The notes under the pieces: generated by a model | Told to the model about the DNA's origin: nothing | Seen by the model: only the letters and a program-made list of their open reading frames with translations | The model's database searches: none | Part shown: positions 46,272-58,890 of the stretch, piece after piece | Layout: the number at the start of each line of letters is the position of its first letter | Position numbering within the stretch: the stretch's first letter is position 1 | Assembly: GCA_027627225.1 (NCBI GenBank) | Contig: CM051034.1 | Span: 15,057,480-15,121,479 of the forward strand | Length of the DNA: 64,000 nt | DNA from: Congeria kusceri | Lineage: Eukaryota; Mollusca; Bivalvia; Myida; Dreissenidae | Reading direction: 5' to 3' | Position numbers and translations under genes: made by a program

Positions 46272-49200
46272 ATGTGTTGTAACATTAATATCAGAATGTG
46301 TTACCTATATTGTGTATTAAGTATGCATAAATATGTCACATGCACCATGGGTCACTCGGTCCTAAAACATTGAATAACTTACTATCGACTGGACAGCTGC
46401 GTCAGTTAAAGCTATTTTTAGAGACAGCTCTTTACTATTTATAGACATTAAGTAACGACTTTTTTTGGCAAAGAAACATTTTTTATATCACAGTATTCTT
46501 TCTGCTCTAATTTTTAAACATGGGACGACAGAAACTTGGAAAGCTTTTGTTATTGGACAATGTCAATTATGTGTTGCTTGTTTTTCCAAATGTAGTTACA
46601 TTATTTTACAAGGTAACATTTTGTAGGATTTAATGGTTGAAATAAATGAAGTCCACATCTAATTTTATTGCCAGAATTCTCTGTGATATATGATCTTGTA
46701 TCATAACAAAATTCAACCATGGGTAACATGCAAAAACCATCAACATCATTAAATGAAAACAAACCAAAATTAATAGAAAAATAACCAGGAAAGAAGTTTG
46801 TAAATTAATCAAAAATAATCAGGAAAGCAGTTTTTAAAACCACAATTGTAATGAATACACAGAAATCTATCTTTCGAGGAATCCACGAGAAACATAACAT
46901 TGAAATACATGATAATTACTAGTCCGGAATTAACTGTTTTTCCATGTCGTCCCAGTCACAGCTCATTGAAAAAAGGCCCAAGAATGATGGAAAAGTCATT
47001 AGTGATCGAAGAACCATACAAAGCCATCAAAGCTGGGCTGATTGGGGGGTCCACGACAACACTCTCTTATGAATATTGATGTGCATTTATGAGACTGAAA
47101 ATCATTTCATTTTTCGAGTATTAAAAAGTATTCAGATATCCATTACACCACGATCGCTTCAAACAGTTTTTTGCGTCTTGCTGGGTGATCAGATATAGGG
47201 GAATTAAGCTCAATAGATTCTTATGAAAGTTGTCATTCAGCTATTGAATTCTGACTTAAGAACGTTACTCAAGTTCAGTGTGTACACATTTTACGCATGT
47301 TTAGCCCCGCTTTCTCATCCTGCCAATAGGATTTAACATCACTGAAGCTGGTACACATTTCAAGCATGGCCAAACAATTTTCTGGATGCTGCCAAATGAA
47401 AACTTTTATCTTAGAAGAAGTTATGTTTGTATTTTAAGAGCATTTTGGTGGTCGTTCCATATGGCAAGGTTACATTACACTGCTTAGGCTGAATATTCAA
47501 CAAATTTGTATGCGATAACAACAAACTACAAAATCACAAGCCAGAGAAGGGTTTAAAACCACAACATGCCTCATGCTTTCACATGAATTTATCAGTCAGA
47601 TATTGTTAAAATACAGCTTTAACAGATGCTAGTAAAATACGGATTACAAACAATGATCAAGATTATACTCCAGTTACTCTGCAATTCACATATTTTTCCC
47701 ATCATACTCATCATTCTCACTGTCCTTTAGATGTTAAATGTCGTTTTAATGTTTTTGGTTTTTTATCCAAATGACATAATCAATTTCATACCTCTGGGCA
47801 GACTACATGAATTGGCAGAAAACTGATAAAAAAATAAACAACAGATTTCAGCTTAAGGCATACAAAACTTTGGGTATTATCAATGTCTGACATTGGTGTG
47901 AAAATATTGGATCTAAGTTCCTGTAGATCCTTTCAGAATAAAACAGACTGACTTTTTTCGCAAAACATTTCATTATTCCCAGCAATCATGCCATCATATA
48001 AACACAAACATTGAGCGTAGATAAATACGCAAGTGCAACGAGGGATTAGCCAAAGATGCTCGAACAAAATCCGATGAAGCCTACAAACAGAACTCCCAGC
48101 CAAAACATAATGAGAAAACAGATTCTGTTCGCACCCAGTGACATTGGGAATGATTTAACAGTCAATTGGTCTTATTGATTGGATTCCTAGGGTAATTATA
48201 ACTTACAGTTAAAAAGCAAGATTCCCAGCTGTAGTTTTCCGAGCACTGTTTACCGGTTTTATTTTTATATACGAGCACTTTCACTTTGTCGGGAGAACTA
48301 TGTCTTGCATACACATTCCTGAGTAATAGTACATTATTAATGATATAATGATAGCAAAGTTATAACGTATGCCACTGAGGTTCATTGAATCTAACATTTA
48401 ATCTAAGTCTAAGACATGGTCAGAGAAATAACTAACATGGATTTTGTGGGTTGTTTGTTTCAAAATTAATGACCATCGTTGTCTTAATTTTTCCTATGGC
48501 AAAATAATATTATTAAGTAAGTAATTTATTATTACTTTTTTTCTACGTTTACATCACATACCAATATATCAATACAAACAACCAATTTAGTATCTAAGAT
48601 ATCATAAAGACATGTTATCTGCTTCTTAGACATTTGATATAAAACTTTCGTGAACATCATACCATTCCGCTATAATCTGACATTTGTGCTTGCATTTTCT
48701 TAACAGTCTTAAGAAAGCCCCGAATTATAAAATGCCAAAACATTTGTTGTTTAACGGTTGCTAATAACTGAACCCTTATCAGTTAATAGTAGCGCTTATT
48801 GCAATATATCTTGCTCCCATAAAGATATGTATGGACTGGCCTTGACCTTGCAAGACAATTTAATAACTCCAGTAAGTCACCAAACATCAGATGGGTAAAC
48901 AGTTGGAAGATGATTTATGTACTCACACTCCGGCCACATTATTCGATGTCCTAACTGACTCATTCGACTCAAACAAACACTCCAGAAAAGCTTGAAAACT
49001 AAACATCTCTTGTTCTTTAATTTGTAACAATTCATCTGACACTAGCAGCAAATATTTTGTATTAAATTGAAAAATGATTGAGGAATTAAATATTTTCATA
49101 TTCTTCAATAGCAAAAAAAAAGTAAACACATTTTTAAGTTACACTAGGAGCAAATGAGTATTATAGTGGAAAAAATGATTTATGTACTATGCAATCTATT

Positions 49201-49437
49201 TTTTATATTCTTTAACAGCAAAATAACATTCTTTCCAATGTTTTTCAGTGTAAAACAATTCTGGCTTAATGATATTATAGACTGTAGAGCATTCTGTATT
49301 GTTTTGAAAGGTCAAAATACCTATAAATCTGCTATAAAATTGATGTGTTCAACTCAATGTATCAAACATTTGTTGTCAATAAAATATACAAAGTTTCAAA
49401 GAATCATTAGAATAATACATACACTCACAGTAATTCG
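46272..49437. other. Unassigned intergenic DNA
   Basis: AT-rich sequence with no supported gene. The short minus-strand frames at 46630 and 48923 are not recognised. Confidence 0.45.
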
Positions 49438-49508
49438 AGGGCTAAGTGTAAAACTATTGTATCTGACATCGAAATGTTACGCAGATACAATATTTTCACG
49501 CTCAACCC
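49438..49508. repeat. Palindromic hairpin element copy 3
   Basis: AGGGCTAAGTGTAAAACTAT then TGTATCTG pairs with CAGATACAATATTTTCACGC then TCAACCCT around a loop of about 17 bases. It has the same arm sequences as the copies at 16309 and 42356, with compensating mismatches. Confidence 0.82.
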
Positions 49509-49582
49509 TTTGAGAACTTAATAATACATATTCAATACATCCTTTAGCAGTAAGTGGACACATTTTGTAATTCTTCAGAATG

Positions 49583-49598
49583 CCCCCCCCCCCCCCCC
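49583..49598. repeat. 16-base C run
   Basis: A homopolymer C tract, followed by further C-rich clusters to about 49648. It gives misleading Pro-rich and Gly-rich open frames on the two strands. Confidence 0.9.
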
Positions 49599-50075
49599 TT
49601 GAAAGATACCATTCCTCCACCCACTGTACTTCTGAGACCTCCCCCCCTTAAAGCAAAGCAGCGCAAAATATCCATGGGCAAACATACCAACTTATCGACA
49701 CACATGTCACTATGCCTCTGGCACACTTCTGCAGCACAGCTCAGTATATCTGCTGCTGCAGCAGCAAGCGAAATGCATGCATGCAGATCATTATTTATTT
49801 ATTAACTAGCTGCAGCCAATTTGCAGTGAAACAGATGTTGCAACACCTACAGTGGGAGATATTGACTGCCTCATGAGAGTCTTATAGTGAGCCCCCAAGG
49901 CAGAAAGAAGTCTGCTGTATAACCATGGAGGAGTTGGTAAATACTGGAGATGGCTAAGGCAGAATTTCTTGCAGTCCTTTGGGCATAGGAGACTTGCTGG
50001 ATCATGGGAATTCGCAAGGCATGAGTACTAGGGGAATATGATAATAGCATTGGGTTGCAATGGTGTAATAGAAAA

Positions 50076-50303
50076 GAGGCGTGGCGTGGAAAAACAGGGC
50101 TTAATGCATGTGCATAAAGTGTCGTCCTGGATTAGCTTGTGCAGTCGGCATAGGCTAATCCAGGACGACACTTTTCGCTTTTATGGTATTTTCTGTTTCA
50201 AGCCAGTCTCTTCTAAACATAAATTCACTGTAGGCGGAAAGGCTGATCCGGGATGACACTTTACGCACATGCATTAGGCACGGTTTTCCCACGAAAAACC
50301 TCA
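50076..50303. mobile_element. Fold-back element copy 8, internally deleted
   Basis: The ends GAGGCGTGGCGTGGAAAAAC and CGGTTTTCCCACGAAAAACC then TCA are present. The left palindrome is intact, but the right one is reduced to GGCTGATCCGGGATGACACT. Confidence 0.85.
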
Positions 50304-50440
50304 AATGGTGTCCAATATTGTGATCGGAAGATCATGAGTTCCATCCCTACTCACGCAGCATTTGTAGGATCTTTCTCAAGGCTTGTTCTAACCAGGAAAC
50401 TGACTTAAATTTCTCAATATGCCCTAGTTTTTTTTAAACA
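50304..50440 (+). mobile_element. Probable truncated tRNA-derived SINE
   Basis: TGATCGGAAGATCATGAGTT then CCATCCCTACTC resembles the 3' half of a tRNA-like SINE head with a decayed B box (GAGTTCCATCC). It is followed by GGATCTTTCTCAAGGCTTGT. The 5' half is missing, apparently cut by the adjacent fold-back element. Confidence 0.5.
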
Positions 50441-50470
50441 ATCAAGCTTAAATAAATAGGTTTCATAGCA

Positions 50471-51634
50471 CAAGAGGGCCAAAAAGCCCTAGGTCGCTCA
50501 CCTGAGAGGCTAAGGAACTAAACTGTTCTGAGCAAGTTTCGTGATGATTGGCCTATAAAATTAATGTAGCCTCAAAAATGTTTTAAAGCTTTTTGTTCAA
50601 TTTTAACATGGTGACCTAGTTTTTTTACCCCACATGATCCAGTTTCGAACTTGTCCTAAGATATTATTGAAACAAATGTTCTGAGCAATTTTCAAGAAGG
50701 TTAGGCAAAATTATAGTTTATACAATTTTTTTTCAATTTGACCTAGTGACCTAGTTTTGTGACTTAGTGTTAACAAACTTTTACTTCAATTTAACCTAGT
50801 GACCTAGTTTTCGACCCCACATGACCCAAATTCGAACTTGGCTGAGATATCATTGGGACAAATGTTCTGACCAAGTTTCATGAGGATTGGGCAAAAAATG
50901 TGACTCTAGAGTGTTCACAAGCTTTTCCTATGGCCATATAAGGAAAACTGCCCCCCCCCCCCGGCGGCCAAGTTTTTCACTGGACCGGAACCATTTTTGA
51001 ACTCAGCCGAGATATCATTGGGACAAATGTTCTGAGCAAGTTTCATGTTGATTGGGCAAAAAATGTGACTTCTACAGTGTTCACAAGCTTTTCCTATAGC
51101 CATTTAAGGAAAACTGCCCCCCCCCCCCCCCCGGGCGCCATGTTTTTCAACAGACCGGAACCATTTTCAAACTCAGCCGAGATATCATTAGAACAAAGGT
51201 TCTGAGCAAGTTTCATGTCGATTGGGCAAAAATTGTTACCTCTAGAGTGTTCACAGGCTTTTCCTATAGCCATATGAGAAAAACTGCCCCGCCCCCTGGC
51301 GGCCATGTTTTTCAACGGAGCGGAACCATTTTCGAACTCGACCCAGATATCATATAAACAAAGACTCTGAGCAAGTTTTATGCTGATTGGGCAAAAAATG
51401 TGACTTCTAGAGTGTTCACAAGCTTTTTCTTCAATTTGACCTAGTGACCTGGTTTTTGATCCCATATGACCCAGTTTCGAACTCAGCCCAGATATCATTG
51501 GGACAAATGTTCTGACCAAGTTTCATAAAGATTGGCCAATAAATGTGGCCTCTAGAGTGTTCACAAGATAAATGTTGACGACGCACGACGCACAAAAGGC
51601 GTTGTGCTCAGGTGATGTTGTGCTCAGGTGAGCT
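50471..51634. repeat. Bivalve-type composite element with internal 170-180-bp array
   Basis: It begins CAAGAGGGCCAAAAAGCCCT and ends TTGTGCTCAGGTGAGCT. Internal units carry GACCTAGTTTT, CGAACTCAGCCGAGATATCA, ATGTTCTGAGCAAGTTTCAT and AGAGTGTTCACAAGCTTTTC. Units near 50951 and 51117 hold C runs of 12 and 16. The minus-strand frame at 51094-51519 is a product of this array. Confidence 0.82.
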
Positions 51635-54260
51635 AATAACAATTACCATCAGTGCTTGAGTCATATGAGACTAGATTACTTCATGTGGATAAGGTAAACT
51701 AGGGAGTTGATATGGAAATGTGTAATGTTTGTTCCATTATGTCTTGGCTGTAGCAGCCAGAACGTCTGGCGTAAGTCACCCTTGCAGTCGGATTTAATGA
51801 AAATGTCAAACAATATGTCCGATTTTAACACCATGACAATAAATAATTGTATACCTGTATTTCAACAACTGCAAACCAGGAAATTTAGTAACAACTTTAT
51901 CTCAGAAAAAGAAATTCAACTGATACCACTGTAATGAAAATTGATGTGTTTTAAATATACGACTTCAGTTGAAAAGATTTATAAGTGCAAGATTTATGTT
52001 GTTGTTGTTTAGCTCTTCTGTTGGCATAGGGGCAAACAAATCTGACAACCAAGGCGCTGTTGCTTCGGTAAAATTCACAGAGTGTATAATGGGGAGAATT
52101 ATCAATATATATAAGGCTTTAGCAGGATTTGTCATATGCCATAACCATCCATTAGCAGAAACAAAAACACTAATTTACCGAGGATAATTGATCGCAAGTC
52201 CTTGGAAAACTGGAAAATATTCCATGTCCAGTGGCGTAGCCAGGTTACTTAAGCATTATGAACGTGGGTGCCATGTTTTGCTTGACATAAATCTTCCGTG
52301 GAAAGAGTATACAAACACATGGACACACTTCATTAAAATCTGTGTGCTATATTTTTTATGTGATACAAGTTTTATTTGATTTAGTTACATATTCAGCATG
52401 ACAGCCCTACTTTGCAAAAGGGTACGCATAAGGACTGTGACTGAAAAGCAGGCAGGGGGAAGATTTATCTGGGTCAAACAAAGCAGGCAAGATGGAGGCA
52501 AACAGGCTGGCAGCAGCCAGAGGGCCACAGCAATTGCTATATCACTGTACAGCAGCCCAAGAAATCTAAGTTGCCTGTTTATCTGAACAGCAGGGGATGG
52601 GCTTGGTTGAGTAGGGGGTTAAACCTGATGCCACAGACATCTGACAAGATAGACAGGCTGGAGGGTTGTTAGACCCACAGCGTTTGGTACTATGTTTGCT
52701 ACATCATTGTATAGCAGTCCAAGAAATATAACTTGTCTTCAATTGCCAACTGAAATGGTCTTTCAAACCTGATGCAACAAACATCAGGCAAAACTGACAG
52801 GCTGACAACTTGCCTGGGGCACAGCATTTGCTACGGCACTGTACACCAACCCAAGAAAACTAATTTATCTTACATTACATGCTGCACACATAGGTTACCA
52901 GGTGCAAACAAACAGCAGGCAAGATGAATGCCTAATTTAAGACCATTTCTCAAGAACTGTGTGGAGTTTTTTTTCTATTATTGACGTTGTTTTCTGCGCT
53001 CATCGCCACTATTCTCACCTATTCCATGATGTTAATCATGACTGTCCTCACTTTGCGTACAAACAAAGCAGCCGCTAATACCCTAATATACATCTATTTT
53101 TATTTGTGAACGAGCTACATAATCCCGTATTGTGATTGTTTCCATCTTTCCAAATTGTGTTTTTCCATAGTCACTAAATTAAATTGTAGCTAATATTATA
53201 AAGAAGATCATTAAAGAGTTAGCTGCAAAGGTCAAATACAGTTCTAATTAACAATTCCTGTTCTAGTTTTCTACTGAACAACAAGAGCTCATAAATATAT
53301 CATATCTGGTGCAGTCTGGTTATATCTTGATCATGGTATATTATAATAAACAAGCCTGAAAAAGGCACTGTGAGTATATGCATTACTGAGTTCAACAATC
53401 GATCAAAAAAGAATTCATGTGAGATCCAGCACCCATCATAGGGGTCAAATAAAGGTCCGGGATTCAAATAATAAAATATATGTGTACCTATGGGAACAAA
53501 AGGTGACTGCGTCATCAAACACCAAATATGTATCTGTAACCATAATGACAAACATTACTTGATATTTTCATTGTCTTAACGATATTTACAAAAGAAATAA
53601 GCCTCAAGACATTGTAAATAAGGCATAGAAACAAAAGCAGACATCAGATTCTTTCAAACAATGTCCAACATGTGTACATGAAAAATGCACTCAGTAACCC
53701 CTGGCGTGCAATCGATAACCCTGGATATATTTCATGAATGAATCAAACCCAAAACAACAATACTGCATTTCTTTCCACCACGTTTAATCAGGTCTGTGAT
53801 AATTTAGAAGTCAATTTACCCCACCCACTCCCTCTTCCTCATGTTAACCCCATATTAAATTCATGGCATGGTCTGTGATTAAAGTCTCCTTATTAACGGT
53901 AATTACCGGTGATTACTTCACAAGACTGGTGGTATCAGGCAGGGTTACAGTGGCAATATTATAAATTATTCAGCAAAATGATGCACTCCAGGCAATGATC
54001 CATTTACACTGCATATACAGCTTGGTTCAAAAGGAATACGTAACCTTCACAAACAATGCAACAGTTTAACTGTAACACGTAAACTATGCCCTTTGTGTCA
54101 AGGAAAAGGAAATACATAGAAGAAAAAACCGTTGCACAAAATGCTTTCAGCCTTGATTATAGCATTATTTCTTACTGAATTACTTAACTGCATCACATAC
54201 TCGCAGATTCTTAGAAAACAGAAAACGGAAAGGTTATACTTTTAGAACAAACTGCCACCA
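51635..54260. other. Unassigned intergenic DNA with diverged repeats
   Basis: The motif CCAGTGGCGTAGCCAGG at 52229, common at ends of animal repeats, is present. At 52430-52930 three diverged units share CACAGCATTTGCTAC, ATCACTGTACAGCAGCCCAA and GAAATCTAA. No gene was recognised. Confidence 0.45.
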
Positions 54261-54662
54261 CCATCAGGGAAACTGAGACTAGAAGCAATTCGGTTGAAGT
54301 AAGCTCAAATCCGTCACGGAAACTGAGACTAGAAGCAATTCAGATTAAGTAAGCTCAAGCCCGTCAGCGAAACTGAGACTAGAAGCAATTCGGTTGAAGT
54401 AAGCTCAAGTCAGTCAGCGAAACTGAGACTAGAAGCAATTCGGTTGAAGTAAGCTCATGTCCGTCAACGAAACTGAGACTAAAGCCAATTCGGTTGAAGT
54501 AAGCTCAAGTCCCTCAGCGAAACTGAGACTAGAAGCAATTCGGTTGAAGTAAGCTCAAGCCCATCAGCGAAACTGAGACTAGAAGCAATTCGGTTGAAGT
54601 AAGCTCAAGTCCATCAGCGAAACTGAGACTAGAAGCAATTCGGTTGAAGTAAGCTCAAGTCT
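54261..54662. repeat. 50-bp satellite-like array, eight copies without length change
   Basis: AACTGAGACTAGAAGCAATT then CGGTTGAAGTAAGCTCAAGT and CCGTCAGCGA. AACTGAGACT lies at 54271, 54321, 54371, 54421, 54471, 54521, 54571 and 54621, every spacing exactly 50. There are only scattered substitutions. Confidence 0.96.
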
Positions 54663-55296
54663 GTAAGCCCTGCAGTGGTCAATTTTGAAGCGGGCTTGCT
54701 CAGATTCTCAGTTCTGTCTAGGGACGGGCTTGTAAAGTTTTCTTGCTTTCAAGCAATAATATACTAGAATTTGGGCTTGCCTGGCCAAACTGCTAATTTC
54801 AATGACTGTACAAGTATGAAGATTGGCAATATAAGATTGCAAACATCAAGGACGTAGAGGCAGAAAATGGACAATTATTGCTCACGAATCATGTACACTG
54901 GGGTGAATATATCGGGATAGGTTGGAGATCTCTAGGATCCGCGAAAATAAAGTGAAAATAAACGTGTGTCAATAACTAGGAAGAACTAGAAATACAAGAA
55001 AATATGAATTTTCTGCTTGAAGGAATCAAGCTCTGAGGCCTGCCAGAGAAGAAAGATTCTGATATTTTGTGATAAGCATTAGACATGAGTTAGGAAAACT
55101 AGCAATTTTTAAGCCCTTCTGAAGTAGATAAAATAGGCAAGGCCTACTAACATTTTGAAATATAATTATCTGAAAATGAGGCAAAGAAATTGCCAATATT
55201 TTTATTTTTTAGTGCCAGCCAAGACATTATGGCATGACTGGATAACGATACAGAACCTTAGATGAGGCTAATCCAGAGAAAGAATTGTCAAATACT

Positions 55297-55599
55297 GATT
55301 TTTTGTTTTTGAATTTTTCGCCGTTTTTAACAGTATTACAGTCATATCACGGCGGTTAGTTAACCTACTCACACTTTTCCTGTGCAAGCTTAGCCGATCT
55401 AAGTGGTTTACCAGTACTAAGTGCCCATACCTATGCCAGTAACTGACAACTGCCCTACTTGAATCAGAGGTAGGGGGAGAATGGCCGTAAAAATAATTTC
55501 ATGACCAATCCCCACACAAGATATGTGGCCGGGCTGGGGTTCGAACTCACGATCCCTGGATTGACAGTCTAGCGCCCTTCCAACTGAGCTAGCCGGACC
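55297..55599 (-). mobile_element. tRNA-headed SINE with mollusc-type 3' domain
   Basis: On the minus strand it begins with a tRNA-like head (GGTCCGGCTAGCTCAGTTGG as A box, GTTCGAACCCC as B box, anticodon-loop position GTC), about 55599 to 55526. It continues with GCAGTTGTCAGTTACTGGCA, AGTACTGGTAAACCACTTAG and CCGCCGTGATATGACTGTAA, and ends GTTAAAAACGGCG with an A-rich tail. The body is reminiscent of the Meta/Deu-type SINEs described in bivalves. Confidence 0.8.
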
Positions 55600-56720
55600 A
55601 GATAAAAATCAAAACAAGTAGACATAAACTAAGGGAAAGGTTGTCATACAGCTGGCAGGAATGTTTGGTCCTTTGGGGGTTTGGAGACCTAGCCTTCCTG
55701 CCTGACAATAGAAGAACAGAAGATTCATTAGGAGAACATTAACAACTGCAGTGTAAAATTATGTGGATAGCGATCAGAACTAATATGGACAAACAATGAT
55801 GCCTTAGGTAAAACAGGAAGATAATTATAGATGAGAAAGCACATTATTTACAGTAAAACTGTATGATAACCAACAATGACTCCCAACCCCTATATGTAAC
55901 ATTTGGAGAAGTTCACCTGTCCTTATGAAATATAAATATGAGTACTATTTTTAATTGACTGTTAATTTCTTTTAACTGCATGCATGATCACACACACTTT
56001 ATACCATGTCAGTATGGTGCATCATGTTTTAATAATATATCAATTGCATTGTATGATTCGAACAGCAAGATTGTCCCAATGCCCCTTTTGTATCTTTAAA
56101 GACCATCGTTTACCAGAATTGTTACAATCTGAACACAATCAATCACTCGAACACTTTCATTTGCACAAAGTTATGAAACGAAAAACGAAGGCGCCACACC
56201 GCAACATAATCAATGTTTCACGAGATCATTATCAAGGGACATTATATCGCAATGTCTTTATTTAAGAGTACTTCAGAACAGTTATGGAGATGACAATGCC
56301 TTTAAGTAATCAAATGACGGCTTTTATGGCTTGATGAGAGTCTCACTTCATTTCGCTCGAAATATTAAAAGAATGACTTCCTTCAAAATTATAGAATCAT
56401 CTCCATAGCCTATCAGAAACAGAAGCTATTGTCATTATTTATATTTTTTCTTGTTGTTCGCTCGTATTGTTGTTCTATGTCGTACCTAGAGAAAAACATG
56501 TATGCTGAATTTATTAAAGAGTTTATCATATGGTATCAAAAATATTATTACCTTCAATGTTCATATTATAACCTTATATATATAAATATATTAACTGTTT
56601 GTAAATACCTATAATATTATTTAAAGGAACAGTTTTTTTGTATTTTTGAAAATTTCATTAAATGTCTATAAACTACAGCATCTGGAATAATCTTAAACAA
56701 ATATTATGTAAAAAAAAAAA
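55600..56720. other. Unassigned intergenic DNA
   Basis: AT-rich; short frames at 55984 and 56429 have no recognisable domains. Confidence 0.45.
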
Positions 56721-56721
56721 A

Positions 56722-56981
56722 GAGGGGCGTCGTGGGAAAACCGGTCTTAATGCACGTGCGTAAAGTGTCGCCCCCCATTAGCCTGTGCAGTCTGCACAGG
56801 CTAATCCAGGACGGCACTTTCCGCTTTTATGGTATTTTCTGTTTCAAGGAAGTCTCTTTTTAACATAAATCCACTGTAGGCGGAAAGTGCCGTCCTGGAT
56901 TAGCCTGTGCGGACTGCACAGGCTAATCCGGGACGACACTTTACGCACATGCATTAAGTTGGATTTTCCCATGACGCGCCT
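56722..56981. mobile_element. Fold-back element copy 9
   Basis: A complete copy from GAGGGGCGTCGTGGGAAAAC to TTTTCCCATGACGCGCCT. Both internal palindromes are nearly perfect, making it one of the best-preserved copies here. Confidence 0.92.
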
Positions 56982-56996
56982 GAAGTTAATTTTTTT

Positions 56997-57080
56997 TTCC
57001 TTCCCCTAGACTCAAACTCAGGACCTTTAAGATTAAAAATCTCATCCACTAACCACTTGACAATTTTCTACTTATACATT
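56997..57080 (-). mobile_element. Possible decayed tRNA-derived SINE head
   Basis: On the minus strand GTGGTTAGTGGATGAGATTT then TTAATCTTAAAGGTCCTGAG and TTTGAGTCTAGGGG look like the 3' two-thirds of a tRNA-like sequence with a weak B box, followed by an A-rich stretch next to the fold-back copy. Confidence 0.4.
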
Positions 57081-58890
57081 TGGTTGTGTATTTTTAATGT
57101 TATGTAAGTTATACATGTGTTTTCAAAAATACAGAAGAAAAGCATTACAAACGCTTTTTAATTTTATCCATTTCTATTGATGATTATCAAAAAAACGAAG
57201 CAAAATTTTCAATATATTTCTTAGTCACGAGTGTTACTTCATTTGTTGTGTATAATGTATAATTTCTTTTTGGAATCTATGGCAACATTTTTGAAAATTG
57301 TCAATTTGCCAATCTGTGAAAAAGGCCCTTTAAAACAACATACAAGGAGGACAAACTTTATTTTAGTACATATACTTTCAAAAAATATAAGTACTCTAGA
57401 ATGTCTTTTATACATGGGCAATCTTCTTACTTTTTATTATGATTTGTTCATATTTTTTTTAAAGCAAATTGCCTTTAAACATTACACACAATACTTGTAT
57501 TCAAACATAAATATTTTAATTATAAATATTTTCAGTTTACATATTTACAAAAAAATTATATCAAATATACCAGCACCAAAATTGTACCTCTTGATGAAGC
57601 ATTTGTTCTAGCATTTGCGAAGTAAAAAGCAGGGTTAGGGGTCTTACTTGACTCATTATCCAGCTCATCTTTTAAATCTAGGGATCATAAAAAGCGTTTT
57701 TTGGTACTTTTTTATCCCCAAAATCTTAGGCAGGTTAAAATGAAGTTATCACCCTATGAAATCTGATAGCAGACATGTTTCAACGCTTTTTTTTCACCAA
57801 TACTGTCACAACAAATACTTTAAACATACAATAGTCGGTCTGTACCTGAACTAATACTTTTTCAAATAGCAGGTTTAGAGTTACAAAATATGCCATATAG
57901 TCCCACAAAGCGTCGATTTTGTACATAAAATTCGCCACGAGCTATTCATTAAAGTCGATCTCTTTTTCATTATTGCATGATAATATGAGACCACAATGAC
58001 TAGTCCCGATTCGCTCAAAGACCCGACGTGTAAGCGCACACGTTTTCACAGGACACCATTACTGACAAATGTAATCTAAAATTATCAGGCAAAAGGTAAT
58101 TTCTGAACATAATACCACTATATTAACTGACCGAAGCACTTAAAACAGGGCACATGATGAGTCCACGACTTATAATGGATGCTGATCAATGTAACTTTTC
58201 AGAAATTAGATTCAAGTTGACAGAGGACACAATGTGTTCCTTGCGTGTCTGGTTTTTCATGTGCCTAAATTGTATTTCACAATGCATTCCTCAAACATAC
58301 TGACAAAGCACTGTTTTACCTCATTGTTAGCCACAAATATTGCTTATACATTTGAAACAATACCCTCAAAACAATGGCAGAATGATACTGATCCAGATTT
58401 ATACACAATTCTATTGCATAGCCCAAGCATAGCCCACACAGTGACGTGGTTTAAGATTGCATGTTTAATAGATAGATACTGATTTAAATCATTAAAATGT
58501 CTCTCCAGCGGTGGGTAGATGTTTTGACACCATATTTTATGATTCATACTATATCAATCCTATGTAATTCTTATTTTGTTGCCATGATGACGTGCTGTGG
58601 GTGGGGGATTAGTAACCAATTGCCCACTATGAAAGTTAATCCAGTCTTAAAACTTGAATAAAATGCATAATCATGCCAAATACAACAATCTGTAGACAGA
58701 AAAATCATACAGTTCCTATATTAATGAATAAATAATAAACGCCAGCAAAAGAAATATACATCATTATTGTGCAACTAAATGTGAATGGGAGCTGATGAAC
58801 TGGAAAATGTTATTATTTGAGGTGACATATATATATGAAAATGTACTTGTAAAAGGTCCATAAAGCTGTCCACTTCTTATAATACAAACT
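57081..58890. other. Unassigned intergenic DNA
   Basis: AT-rich. A 126-codon frame at 57231-57611 is Leu/Ile/Phe/Lys-rich, as expected from AT-rich DNA, and is not called as a gene. Confidence 0.45.

Noticed and set aside
49544..49805. Pro-rich and Gly-rich small frames around 49.6 kb
   Set aside because: They are translations of C-rich homopolymer tracts on the two strands, with no other protein-like features.
51094..51519. 141-codon minus-strand frame with repeated peptides
   Set aside because: It lies wholly in the 170-180-bp tandem units of a dispersed repeat; the peptide repeat simply mirrors the DNA repeat.
34342..54662. CRISPR-like arrays (34-, 43- and 50-bp units)
   Set aside because: The units are contiguous tandem repeats with no unique spacers, and the genome is animal.
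55526..55599. tRNA-Asp-like gene on the minus strand
   Set aside because: The A box, B box and a GTC anticodon-loop position are visible, but the acceptor stem has mismatches and the sequence runs straight into a SINE body and A-rich tail. It is the head of a retroposon rather than a working tRNA gene.
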